From positions 1 to 63,013 of the forward strand of contig JALSGQ010000043.1 of NCBI GenBank assembly GCA_026982665.1: 63,013 nucleotides of DNA, given 5' to 3'. The stretch is from Hyphomicrobiales bacterium. GTDB lineage: Bacteria; Pseudomonadota; Alphaproteobacteria; Rhizobiales; Aestuariivirgaceae. Both the position numbers and the translations under genes were made by a program. Shown piece after piece: positions 53,408-63,013 of this stretch (position 1 is its first letter; each line of letters starts with the position of its first letter). The notes under the pieces are model-generated. The model was given only the letters and a program-made list of their open reading frames with translations, did not search any database and had not been told where the DNA came from.

Positions 53408-54253
53408 ATGAGACAGCCACAGCACAGAAATCGTGCGCGCACGCGCACGCGCCGCCAGCCGAATCCGGCCAACAAGGTGTATGAAAGCAACGGCCCGGAT
53501 GTGAAGGTGCGCGGCACGCCGCAGCAAATCGCGGACAAGTACATGCAGCTGGGGCGCGATGCCCTCTCCGCCGGTGATGCGGTGAAGGCGGAGAACTACT
53601 TCCAGCATGCCGAGCACTACCTGCGCATCATTGCCGCCGCGCAGGAGCAGATGCAGCTGCGCCGGCAGCAGCAGGAACAGCGCCGGCAGGAGGCTGCCGC
53701 ACGGCGGCGGGGCAATGGCAGGGACGCCGAAGAGACACTGCCGGCAGCCGGGGTGGCGGCAGATGCACCGGAGCGGGGCGAGTCTGCCCAGGTGGTGGTA
53801 TTGCCCACCGAGGCTGCGGAGAATGCAGCCGTTGCCGTGGCTGCCGATACCGATGCCGATGCGGCTGCTGCCTCTCTTGGGCAGGATGTCGATGCTGCTG
53901 CTGACGACAAGCCTGATGCCAGCGCTGCCGAAGCGCAGGTGCAGCCGGCATGGGACGGTGCCGCACCACAGTTCCTGACGCGGCCGGTGGAAGTGCTGGC
54001 CGATGAAGAGGTGCAGGAAGCTCCGTCGGCAGAGGCTGATTCGGAAGATGCACAGCCGGCGGAAACGCCGTCGGAAGAAAACGCGTCTGCCGCGGCAACG
54101 GCCGAGGAGACGGCCCGGAAGGCAGAGGCATCCCGCACCACGCGGCGCAGCGCGCGGCGGCGCACCACGCGCACGCGGCGCAGCGCCAGCAAGGCGCAGG
54201 AGGCGCAGGATGCCGATGGCACACAGGGCGCGCAGGATTCGCCGGAAGCCTGA
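53408..54253 (+). CDS. DUF4167 domain protein
   Basis: NPANKVYESNGPDVKVRGTPQQIADKYMQLGRDALSAGDAVKAENYFQHAEHYLRIIAAA, low-complexity acidic C-terminus. Confidence 0.92.
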   Translation: MRQPQHRNRARTRTRRQPNPANKVYESNGPDVKVRGTPQQIADKYMQLGRDALSAGDAVKAENYFQHAEHYLRIIAAAQEQMQLRRQQQEQRRQEAAARRRGNGRDAEETLPAAGVAADAPERGESAQVVVLPTEAAENAAVAVAADTDADAAAASLGQDVDAAADDKPDASAAEAQVQPAWDGAAPQFLTRPVEVLADEEVQEAPSAEADSEDAQPAETPSEENASAAATAEETARKAEASRTTRRSARRRTTRTRRSASKAQEAQDADGTQGAQDSPEA

Positions 54254-54371
54254 AGCGGCGCTGCTGTTGCGCCTTGCCTGGCCAGCTTCATGTGCCTGAT
54301 GTGGTGCAAGTGTTGTTGCGGCGGCACGGTGCCCCTTTCCTTTCTGCCTTTCTTCTCGCCATGCACGGGCA

Positions 54372-55517
54372 TTGGTCATGAGCGGCCCTATCACGGCAGC
54401 ATTGCAGGAATGTATCCGGGCCGGGCGCATTGCCGCTGATGCCCAGCAGATGCGTGCTGCGGCGCGGCTGGATGCCCTGGCCGAGCGCCTGCACGGGTAT
54501 CAGCCACCGCGCCATGCAGGGCTGCTTTCGCGGTTGTTCGGGCGCAGGAGGCAGGATGCCGCACCACCGCGTGGTGTGTATCTGTTCGGCCCGCCGGGGC
54601 GCGGCAAGACGATGCTGATGGACATGTTCTTCCGTGCCGCGCCGGTGCCGGAGAAAGAGCGCCAGCGCTGGCATTTCGATGCCTTCATGCAGCACGTGCA
54701 CGCCCTCATCCGCAGCATTCGCGAGCAGCAGGCGCGCGGCGAGCTGTGGGAGGACATCGACCCGGTGGAACAGGCGGCGAAGGAGATCCTGAAGCAGGGC
54801 TGGCTCATCGGCATCGACGAGTTCCAGGTGAACGACATCACCGACGCGATGCTCCTGGGACGGCTGTTCGAGAACCTGTTCCGCCTCGGCGCGGTGCTCG
54901 TCGCCACCTCCAACATCGCGCCGGAGGAGCTTTACAGGGACGGGCTGAACCGGGCGCTGTTCGAGCCGTTCATCGAGCTGCTGGCGGCGCAGGCGGACAT
55001 CGTGCCGCTGCTGGAAGGGGAAGATCACCGGCTGCGGCGCATGGTGGAGGAGGATGTGCTCTACCGGCGCTGGATGGCGCCGATCACGCCGGACATCGAG
55101 GAGAAGTTCGAGCGCATGTGGCGCACCGTCATCGGCGATGCGCAGGCCGGGCCGCTGCCGGTGGACCTGGGCGGGCGGGTGCTGCTGGCGCAGCGGGCGA
55201 CGGAGATGGCAGCGCGCTTCGGCTTTCATGAGCTGTGCGAGCAGCCGCTGGGGGCGGGGGACTACATCGCCATCGCCCGGCGCTTTCCCAACCTGTTCAT
55301 CGAGCGCATTCCGCTGCTGGGGCCGGAAGAGCGCAACGAGGCATTGCGCTTCATGCACCTGGTGGATGCGCTGTATGACAACCGCGTGCGGTTGTTCGCG
55401 ACTGCTGCCGGTGAGCCGCCGGACATCTACCGCGAGGGGCCGCTGAAGCAGTCGTTTCAGCGCACCGTCTCGCGCCTGCAGCAGATGCGCCGGGCCGACT
55501 GGCCGCCGCAGGGATGA
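54372..55517 (+). CDS. zapE: Cell division protein ZapE (AFG1-like ATPase)
   Basis: GVYLFGPPGRGKTMLMDMFF, LIGIDEFQVNDITDAMLLGRLF, LVATSNIAPEELYRDGLNR. Confidence 0.94.
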   Translation: MVMSGPITAALQECIRAGRIAADAQQMRAAARLDALAERLHGYQPPRHAGLLSRLFGRRRQDAAPPRGVYLFGPPGRGKTMLMDMFFRAAPVPEKERQRWHFDAFMQHVHALIRSIREQQARGELWEDIDPVEQAAKEILKQGWLIGIDEFQVNDITDAMLLGRLFENLFRLGAVLVATSNIAPEELYRDGLNRALFEPFIELLAAQADIVPLLEGEDHRLRRMVEEDVLYRRWMAPITPDIEEKFERMWRTVIGDAQAGPLPVDLGGRVLLAQRATEMAARFGFHELCEQPLGAGDYIAIARRFPNLFIERIPLLGPEERNEALRFMHLVDALYDNRVRLFATAAGEPPDIYREGPLKQSFQRTVSRLQQMRRADWPPQG

Positions 55518-55605
55518 ATGACCATAAGCGCGTGCGGTGCCGCCATTTGTCAGCGCCGCTGTCGCCGCCTATATTCCGCGCAACCGCAACATGGAGAGAT
55601 GACGC

Positions 55606-56475
55606 ATGGCCGAGGTGCCATTCATCAAGATGAACGGGCTGGGCAACGACTTCGTGGTGCTGGACGCGCGCCAGCGCAAGCTGCCCATGAACGCCGCCAT
55701 TGCGCAGGCCATCGGTGATCGCGAGCAGGGCGTGGGGTGTGATCAGGTCATCATCCTGCGGGCCGATGACGTGGATGGTGTCGATGCCTTCATGGAGATC
55801 TGGAATCGCGATGGCTCCGAGGTGGCGGCCTGCGGCAACGCCACGCGCTGCATCGGCGACCTGCTGATGCGGGAGAAGGGCAGCGATACCGTTACCATTC
55901 GCACCCGTGCGGACATCTTGCGCGCGCGCCGGGCAGAAGACGGCATGATCAGCGTGGACATGGGCAAGCCGCGCTTCGGCTGGGAGGAGATCCCGCTGGC
56001 GGAGGAGTTTCGCGACACCCGCGGCATCGAGCTGCAGATCGGCCCCATCGACGCCCCCGTCCTGCACACGCCGTGCGCGGTGAACGTGGGCAATCCGCAT
56101 GCCATCTTCTGGGTGGATGACCTGGACATCATCGACCTTGCGCAGGCCGGGCCGTTGCTGGAAAATCATCCGGTGTTTCCGGAAGGGGCGAACATCTCGC
56201 TGGCGAAGGTGGAAGCGCCGGATCACCTGCGGCTGAAAGTGTGGGAACGCGGTGCCGGGCTGACGAAGGCCTGCGGCACGGCGGCCTGCGCGGCGGCGGT
56301 GTGCGCGGCGCGCACGGAGCGCACCGGCAGGAAGGTGCGTGTTACGCTGCCCGGTGGCGACCTGTTCATCCACTGGCGCGAGGAGGATGGGCGCATCGAG
56401 ATGACCGGGCCGGTGGAATACGAGTTCGAGGGCACGCTGCCCGCAACCCTGTTCGAGAGTGCACAAGCCACATGA
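55606..56475 (+). CDS. dapF: Diaminopimelate epimerase
   Basis: KMNGLGNDFVVLDAR, AACGNATRCIG, TKACGTAACAAAV. Confidence 0.97.
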   Translation: MAEVPFIKMNGLGNDFVVLDARQRKLPMNAAIAQAIGDREQGVGCDQVIILRADDVDGVDAFMEIWNRDGSEVAACGNATRCIGDLLMREKGSDTVTIRTRADILRARRAEDGMISVDMGKPRFGWEEIPLAEEFRDTRGIELQIGPIDAPVLHTPCAVNVGNPHAIFWVDDLDIIDLAQAGPLLENHPVFPEGANISLAKVEAPDHLRLKVWERGAGLTKACGTAACAAAVCAARTERTGRKVRVTLPGGDLFIHWREEDGRIEMTGPVEYEFEGTLPATLFESAQAT

Positions 56476-57800
56476 ACGCCAATGCCGAACATCCGCGGCT
56501 GATCACCTTCGGCTGCCGGCTGAACACCTACGAATCGGAGGCCATGCGCAGGCTGGCCGCCGAGGCCGGGCTGGGCGGTGCGGTGATCGTGAACACCTGC
56601 GCGGTAACGGCGGAGGCGCAGCGCCAGGCGCGGCAGGCCATCCGCAAGGCGCGACGCGAGCACCCGAATGCACCGCTCATCGTAACGGGCTGCGCGGCGC
56701 AGACGGAAGCGGAGGCCTTTGCCGGCATGGCGGAAACCGACGCGGTGCTGGGCAACGAGGAGAAGCTCGACACGGCGGCATGGCGGCAGGTGGCGGTGGC
56801 CTTGCGGGAAAGTGCAGATGTGGCATCCGGGCAGGACGATGCTGCCAGTGTAGCCGCTGGCGCTGCCAGCAAGCCCGTTATCGTGTCGGACATCATGCAG
56901 GCGCGGCGCGCCCGTGCCGTGCCGTTCTCCGGCTTTGCCGAGCGGGCGCGGGCCTTCGTGCAGGTGCAGACGGGGTGCGATCATCGCTGCACCTTCTGCA
57001 TCATCCCCTTCGGGCGCGGCAACGCCCGTTCGCTGCCGGTGGAGGAGGTCATCGCGCAGGTGCGCCAGGCCCGCGCGGCGGGGCATCGCGAGGTGGTGCT
57101 CACCGGCGTCGATCTCACCAGTTGGGGGCAGGAGCTGGATGGCGCGCCGCGGCTGGGGCACCTGCTGGCGGCGGTGCTGCGCGCGGTGCCGGAGCTTGAG
57201 CGGCTGCGCGTATCCTCCATCGACGTGGCGGAGATCGATGCCGAGTTCCTGCGGGTGCTGGCGGGCGAGGAGCGGCTGATGCCGCATCTGCACCTGTCCC
57301 TGCAGGCGGGTGATGACATGATCCTGAAGCGCATGAAGCGCCGCCATTCGCGCCAGCAGGCCATCGACTTCTGCCAGCAGGCGCGGGCGCTGCGTCCCGA
57401 TATTGCCTTCGGGGCGGACATCATCGCCGGATTCCCGACGGAAACGGAGGAGATGTTCGAAAACACGCTGGCGCTGGTGGATGCGTGCAACCTGGTGTGG
57501 CTGCACGTGTTTCCCTTCTCGCCGCGGCCCGGCACCCCGGCGGCGCGCATGCCGCAGGTGCCGCGCGAACAGGTGAAGCAGCGCGCCGCGGCCTTGCGGG
57601 CGGCAGGTGTGCGGCGGCGGGTGGCGCATTTGCGGCGGCAGGTGGGGCGCGAGCTTGCCGTGCTGGTGGAGCGCCCCGGGCTGGCGCGGGCGGAGGACAA
57701 CGCCGTGGTGCGCGTGCCGGAGGCGCTTCCAGCAGGCGAGATCGTGCGGGTGCGCATCACCGGCGCGACAGAAGAAGAACTGTTGGCGGAGGGAGCATGA
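56472..57800 (+). CDS. mtaB: tRNA t6A37 methylthiotransferase MtaB
   Basis: ITFGCRLNTYESEAM, QTGCDHRCTFCIIPFGRGNARS, TRAM-like C-terminus. Confidence 0.95.
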   Translation: MNANAEHPRLITFGCRLNTYESEAMRRLAAEAGLGGAVIVNTCAVTAEAQRQARQAIRKARREHPNAPLIVTGCAAQTEAEAFAGMAETDAVLGNEEKLDTAAWRQVAVALRESADVASGQDDAASVAAGAASKPVIVSDIMQARRARAVPFSGFAERARAFVQVQTGCDHRCTFCIIPFGRGNARSLPVEEVIAQVRQARAAGHREVVLTGVDLTSWGQELDGAPRLGHLLAAVLRAVPELERLRVSSIDVAEIDAEFLRVLAGEERLMPHLHLSLQAGDDMILKRMKRRHSRQQAIDFCQQARALRPDIAFGADIIAGFPTETEEMFENTLALVDACNLVWLHVFPFSPRPGTPAARMPQVPREQVKQRAAALRAAGVRRRVAHLRRQVGRELAVLVERPGLARAEDNAVVRVPEALPAGEIVRVRITGATEEELLAEGA

Positions 57801-59128
57801 GCGAGGACAAGCAGGAAAAGCGCGGCTTCTTCCGCCGGCTGTTCGGGCGGAAAAAGAAGCAGGAAACAGCAGCGCCACCAACTGAACCGGCAGCACCGCC
57901 GGCAGCGCCGGAAGCAGAACCGGCAGCGCCGGAGGCCGAGGAAGCTGCGCCCGCATCAGCCGCGCCATCGGCACAAGAGCCGGAAGCAGCCGGGGCTGCT
58001 CCGGAGCAACAGGCCGAGGCGCAACCACAGGAGGCCCCCGCCCCGCAACCGGAACAGGCAGCGCCGCCAGCAGCACCGGAGGTCGAACCGGCAGCATCGG
58101 AGATTGAACCGGAACCCGTTCCTGCCCCGGCGGAAACCGCGAAAACCCCGCCCAAGCCGGAACCGGAACACGAACCGAAAGAGCCGGAGCCGGCATCCTC
58201 CGGCGGCTTCTTCAGCCGCCTGAAGCGCGGGCTGGCGAAGACCTCTTCGCGGCTGGCGGAGAACATCGGCGGCATCTTCACGAAGCGCAAGCTGGATGAC
58301 GAGATGCTGCAGGATCTGGAGGACATCCTGATCCAGGCCGATCTCGGCATCGACATGAGCGAGCGCATCATCGAACGGCTGCGCCGCGAACGCTTCGAGA
58401 AGAACGTTTCGCCGGAAGAGGTGCAGCAGGTGATGGCGGAGGAAATCGCCGCCGTCATGGAAAAGGTGCAGCAGCCCTTCGCCATTGACGATACGCACAA
58501 GCCCTTCGTGGTGCTGGTGGTGGGGGTGAACGGTTCGGGCAAGACCACCACCATCGGCAAGCTGGCGGCGATCGCGAAGCGCGAGGGGCACGAGGTGATG
58601 CTGGTGGCGGGCGATACCTTCCGCGCCGCCGCCGTGGAGCAACTGAAGATCTGGGCGGAGCGCTCCGGCGCGCGCTTCATGAGCCGCGAGACGGGAGCGG
58701 ATGCCGCCGCCCTGGCCTATGATGCGCTTCAGCAGGCGCGCGAGGAGGGCGTGGACATCGTCTTCATGGACACCGCCGGGCGCCTGCAGAACCGCAAGGA
58801 GCTGATGGACGAGCTGGCCAAGATCGTGCGGGTGATGCGGAAGGTCATCCCCGAAGCGCCGCATGCGGTGCTGCTGGTGCTGGATGCCACCACGGGGCAG
58901 AATGCGCTCAACCAGGTGCAGGTGTTCCGCGAGGTGGTGGGCGTAACGGGGCTGGTGATGACCAAGCTGGACGGCACCGCGCGCGGCGGCATCCTGGTGG
59001 CCATTGCCGAGAAGCACGGGCTGCCGGTGCATGCCATCGGCGTTGGCGAGGGCATCGACGATTTGCAACCCTTCGATGCTCAGGCCTTCGCCCGTGCCAT
59101 CGCCGGACTGGGAGAAGAGAAGCAATGA
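57797..59128 (+). CDS. ftsY: Signal recognition particle receptor FtsY with Pro/Glu/Ala-rich N-terminal domain
   Basis: VVGVNGSGKTTTIGKLA, GDTFRAAAVEQLK, DTAGRLQNRKELMDEL. Confidence 0.96.
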   Translation: MSEDKQEKRGFFRRLFGRKKKQETAAPPTEPAAPPAAPEAEPAAPEAEEAAPASAAPSAQEPEAAGAAPEQQAEAQPQEAPAPQPEQAAPPAAPEVEPAASEIEPEPVPAPAETAKTPPKPEPEHEPKEPEPASSGGFFSRLKRGLAKTSSRLAENIGGIFTKRKLDDEMLQDLEDILIQADLGIDMSERIIERLRRERFEKNVSPEEVQQVMAEEIAAVMEKVQQPFAIDDTHKPFVVLVVGVNGSGKTTTIGKLAAIAKREGHEVMLVAGDTFRAAAVEQLKIWAERSGARFMSRETGADAAALAYDALQQAREEGVDIVFMDTAGRLQNRKELMDELAKIVRVMRKVIPEAPHAVLLVLDATTGQNALNQVQVFREVVGVTGLVMTKLDGTARGGILVAIAEKHGLPVHAIGVGEGIDDLQPFDAQAFARAIAGLGEEKQ

Positions 59129-59718
59129 CGGATGCCACGCAGCAGCAAGCGCAGCGCGAGCTTTCGCCGGGGCTGAAGATGCTCACCGAGGCGGGGCCGC
59201 TGCTGCTGTTCTTCATCGTCAACGCCAAGTGGGGCATCTTTGCCGCCACCGCCGTTTACATGGCAAGTGCTGCCGTGGCCATGCTCTACACGTGGCTGAA
59301 GATCCGTCGGCTGCCGTTGATGCCCATCATCGCGCTGGCCTTCGTGCTATTGTTCGGCGGGCTGACCATCTGGCTGCATGATGATGTCTTCATCAAGGTG
59401 AAGGTTACGCTGGTGAATGCGCTGTTCGGTGCCATCCTGCTGGGCGGGCTGGCGTTCAACCGGCTGTTTCTGAAGATGCTGATGGGCGAGGCCCTGCGCC
59501 TGACCGATGTCGGTTGGCGCAAGATCACCCTTGCATGGGGGTTGTTCTTCTTCGCCCTGGCCGGGCTGAACGAGGTGGTGTGGCGCAATGTCTCCACCGA
59601 TGCCTGGGTGAACTTCAAGGTCTTCGGCCTGTTGCCCATCACCTTCATCTTCGCCTTTGCGCTGACGCCGCTGATGCTGAAGCATCAGCTGGACGAAGAG
59701 GGCGAAGAGGAGCATTGA
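59125..59718 (+). CDS. yciB: YciB / intracellular septation protein A family
   Basis: Polytopic; GPLLLFFIVNAKWGIFAAT, HDDVFIKVKVTLVNALFGAILLGG, LNEVVWRNVSTDAWVNFKVFGLLPITFIF. Confidence 0.93.
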   Translation: MTDATQQQAQRELSPGLKMLTEAGPLLLFFIVNAKWGIFAATAVYMASAAVAMLYTWLKIRRLPLMPIIALAFVLLFGGLTIWLHDDVFIKVKVTLVNALFGAILLGGLAFNRLFLKMLMGEALRLTDVGWRKITLAWGLFFFALAGLNEVVWRNVSTDAWVNFKVFGLLPITFIFAFALTPLMLKHQLDEEGEEEH

Positions 59719-59787
59719 CGCCGGGCCGGTTGCCGCGATAAGCCCCGTGCAGGGGAAAACCACCAGATACAAATTCGGGGAAATACC

Positions 59788-60900
59788 ATGCAGACCTACC
59801 GCGTGCTGCTGCTGGCCGGTGATGGCATCGGCCCGGAGATCATGGCCGAGGCGAAGAAGATTCTCGACTGGATGAACGCGCAGGGCATCGCCCGCTTCGA
59901 GACCGAAGAGGGGCTGGTGGGCGGCGCCGCTTACGATGCGCATGGCGTCGCCATCTCCGAGGAGGACATGGACAAGGCGCTGGCTGCCGATGCGGTGCTG
60001 TTCGGCGCCGTCGGCGGGCCGAAGTGGGATGACGTGCCCTACGACGTGCGGCCCGAGGCGGGTCTGCTGCGCCTGCGCAAGGACCTGGGGCTGTTCGCCA
60101 ACCTGAGGCCTGCCATCTGCTACCCGGCGCTGGCCGATGCCTCGTCGCTGAAGCGCGAGCTGGTGGAGGGGCTGGACATCCTCATCGTGCGCGAGCTGAC
60201 CGGCGGGGTGTATTTCGGCCAGCCGAAGGAGATCGTAACGCTGGAGAGCGGCGAGAAGCGCGCGGTGGACAGCCAGCTCTACTTCGAGCACGAGGTGGAG
60301 CGCATTGCCCGCGTCGCCTTCGACCTGGCGCGCACGCGGCGCAACCTGGTGCATTCGTCGGACAAGAAGAACGTGATGAAGACCGGCGTGCTGTGGGACG
60401 AGGTGGTGCGCCGGGTGCACGCGGCGGATTATGCAGACGTGGAGCTGCAGCACATCCTGGCAGACAACTGCGCCATGCAACTGGTGCGCCAGCCGAAGCA
60501 GTTCGACGTGATCGTTACCGACAACCTGTTCGGCGACATTCTCTCCGACGTGGCGGCGATGCTGACGGGAAGCCTCGGCATGCTGCCGTCGGCCTCCCTC
60601 GGCGCGCCGGACGAGGCCACGGGCAAGCGCAAGGCGCTGTATGAGCCGGTGCACGGCTCCGCGCCGGACATCGCCGGGCAGGGCAAGGCCAACCCCATTG
60701 CCATGATTGCCTCGCTGGCGATGATGCTGCGCTATTCCTTCGACATGGGCGATTGGGCAGAGAAGGTGGAGCAGGCCATTGCCGAGGCGCTGGCCGAGGG
60801 CGTGGCCACCGCCGACATCGCGCGCGAGGGCAGCCGCATCATCTCCACCGCCGAGATGGGCGACCTGATCCTGAACAAGCTGCAGGCGCTGGCGGGCTGA
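59788..60900 (+). CDS. leuB: 3-isopropylmalate dehydrogenase
   Basis: [83 protein letters not shown]. Confidence 0.97.
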   Translation: MQTYRVLLLAGDGIGPEIMAEAKKILDWMNAQGIARFETEEGLVGGAAYDAHGVAISEEDMDKALAADAVLFGAVGGPKWDDVPYDVRPEAGLLRLRKDLGLFANLRPAICYPALADASSLKRELVEGLDILIVRELTGGVYFGQPKEIVTLESGEKRAVDSQLYFEHEVERIARVAFDLARTRRNLVHSSDKKNVMKTGVLWDEVVRRVHAADYADVELQHILADNCAMQLVRQPKQFDVIVTDNLFGDILSDVAAMLTGSLGMLPSASLGAPDEATGKRKALYEPVHGSAPDIAGQGKANPIAMIASLAMMLRYSFDMGDWAEKVEQAIAEALAEGVATADIAREGSRIISTAEMGDLILNKLQALAG

Positions 60901-60940
60901 GGGGGTGCTCCCCGGCCTTGCGCGCGTGCCGAGAGCATGT

Positions 60941-61228
60941 TCACTTCAGCACGTAGGTGGAGAACAGGTGCCAGAGCAGGTAGAGCGCGAAGGCATAGCC
61001 CAGGGCACGGCCCACGCGCGGGCCCCAGACCTCCGGCCAGTCGTTGAACCCATCGCCGCTGGCCTGCTGCTGTTGTCCACCGCGCCTGTCGTGCTGGCTG
61101 CGTTCGTCCGGCAGCCCGGCACCGCCGGTGAGCTTCTCGCCCTGCTCGGCGGTGTGGCGCATCTGCTCGGCAAAGCGCCGCCGGGTTTCGGCCTCCACGT
61201 CCTCGCGGTGCGTATCCTGCCCGTTCAT
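60941..61228 (-). CDS. Small protein with C-terminal TM segment, unknown function
   Basis: MNGQDTHREDVEAETRRRFAEQM...RALGYAFALYLLWHLFSTYVLK. Confidence 0.5.
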   Translation of the reverse strand: MNGQDTHREDVEAETRRRFAEQMRHTAEQGEKLTGGAGLPDERSQHDRRGGQQQQASGDGFNDWPEVWGPRVGRALGYAFALYLLWHLFSTYVLK

Positions 61229-61474
61229 TCCTGCCATGCCTCCCGAAATATTTGACCTTCGCCGCACAATGCCGTAAAAGCCGCGTGTTTTCCATACAGG
61301 CAGCGTGAATGCCTTGGGCTATCCCGCACATGGCTCCCACCCGATAGCAGGAGCCGGGAGGCGGGAGGGTCGCCGCCCGTCAGCGAGGGTTCGCCCGCGG
61401 GCGCGCTACGCTTTTGTGCTAAGGTCATCGCTGCCCTACATGGAAAACACTGACAGGATCCGAAGAGGCCGAAA

Positions 61475-63013
61475 CATGTTCGACACCCTGCAGGAGCGCC
61501 TTTCCGGCATCTTCGACAAGCTCACCGGGCGCGGTGTGCTGTCGGAGAAGGACGTGGACGCAGCCATGCGCGAGGTGCGCCGCGCGCTGATCGAGGCCGA
61601 CGTGGCGCTGCCCGTGGTGCGCTCCTTCGTCGAGCAGGTGCGCGAGCGCGCCGTGGGCCAGGAGGTCATCCGCTCCGTGCAGCCGGGGCAGATGGTCATC
61701 AAGATCGTCCATGACGCGCTGGTGGAGATGCTGGGCGAGCACGCGCCGTTGCGCGTGGATGGCGAGCCGCCCAACGTCATCCTCATGGTCGGCCTGCAGG
61801 GTTCGGGCAAGACCACGACCTCGGCCAAGATCGCCCGCTGGCTGAAGGAGGAGCGGCGCAGGAAGGTGCTGCTGGCCTCGCTCGACACCCAGCGCCCCGC
61901 GGCGCAGGAGCAGCTGGCCACGCTGGCCAGGCAGATCGACGTTGCCAGCCTGCCCATCGTTCCCGGCCAGACGCCGGTGGAAATCGCCGAGCGCGCCATC
62001 AGGGAGGCGCGCACCGGTGGCTTTGACGTGGTGATCCTCGATACCGCAGGCCGCCTGCACATCGACGAGGAGCTGATGGACGAGGTGAAAGCCATCCGCG
62101 CGGTGGCCGAGCCGTCCGAGACGCTGCTGGTGGCCGATGCGCTCACCGGTCAGGATGCCGTCAACCTGGCGCAGAGCTTTGATGAGGCGGTTGGTATTAC
62201 CGGCATCGTGCTCACCCGCACCGATGGCGACGGGCGCGGCGGCGCGGCGCTGTCCATGCGCGCGGTAACGGGCAAGCCCATCAAGCTCATCGGCACCGGC
62301 GAGAAGCTGGCCGACATGGAGCCGTTCCACCCCAGCCGCATTGCCGATCGCATCCTCGGCATGGGCGATGTCGTCTCGCTGGTGGAGAAGGCGGCGAAGA
62401 CCATCGACGAGGAGAAGGCGCGCAAGATCGCCGAGCGCATGAAGAAGGGCGCCTTCACCCTCGACGACCTGGCCGAGCAACTGAAGCAGATGCAGAAGCT
62501 GGGCGGCATGCAGAGCATCCTTTCCATGCTGCCGGGCATGGGCAAGATCAAGAAGCAGCTCGCCGGCATCGACCTCGATGACCTGGTGCTGAAGCGCCAG
62601 CTTGCCATCATCAATTCCATGACGCGCAAGGAGCGCCTTTTCCCGAAGATCATCAACGCCTCGCGCAAGAAGCGCATTGCCGCCGGCTCCGGCACCTCGG
62701 TGCAGGATGTCAACAAGCTGTTGAAGATGCACAAGCAGATGGCGGTGATGATGAAGAAGATGGGCAAGGGCGGCGGCATGCTGGGCAGGATGTTCGGCCT
62801 TGGCAAGGGTGCCGCAGGCCCGTCGGAGGAGGAGCTGGCGCGGTTGCAGCAGGAGCTGGCGGGCATGGATCCGGCCGCGCTGCCGCCGGAGCTGCGCGAC
62901 ATGGCCAGGGCGCTGGAAGATGGCAAGGGCGGCAAGGGGGGCGATGCATCCGTCGCGCCGCCTGCGGGGCTGCCCGGCATGGGTGGCCTGCCGGGGCTGG
63001 GCGGTGGCCTGCC
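61475..63013 (+). CDS. ffh: Signal recognition particle protein Ffh (truncated by window end; absent from ORF track)
   Basis: MFDTLQERLSGIFDKLTGRGVLSEKDVDAAMREVRRALIEADVALPVV; GLQGSGKTTTSAKIA; M-domain SMTRKERLFPKIINASRKKRIAAGSGTSVQDVNKLLKMHKQM. Confidence 0.96.

Overview
The window is gene-dense and high-GC, with about 45 protein-coding genes and one tRNA. It looks like conserved core chromosome of an alphaproteobacterium, judging from GapR/DUF2312, IalB, a CarD homologue, DUF1036 next to pyk, DUF4167, the argB-HAD-dapD and leuS-lptE-holA orders, and argH divergent from tlpA. I found no phage, transposase, integrase, CRISPR array, toxin-antitoxin pair or biosynthetic cluster, and I do not claim a new defence or mobile system. 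The observations most worth checking are: (1) a candidate small RNA or attenuated leader upstream of carD, with a promoter whose -35 overlaps a perfect TTAA-N7-TTAA (CtrA-type) box and a strong terminator about 60 nt downstream; (2) two further TTAG-N7-TTAAC sites in promoter regions, one beside a cluster of four GANTC sites and several inverted repeats; (3) a branched palindrome with perfect 22-bp arms between korB and purH, flanked by two more hairpins, one of which shares a 13-mer with a hairpin after dut; (4) a D-Ala-D-Ala carboxypeptidase-like protein whose SxN motif reads SDA; (5) an excellent RpoH-type promoter upstream of ftsH; (6) two tandem duplications in one intergenic region; (7) an orphan Flp pilin beside a rhomboid and a membrane SDH-type protease. 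All calls come from reading the sequence and the supplied ORF track. No database search was run.
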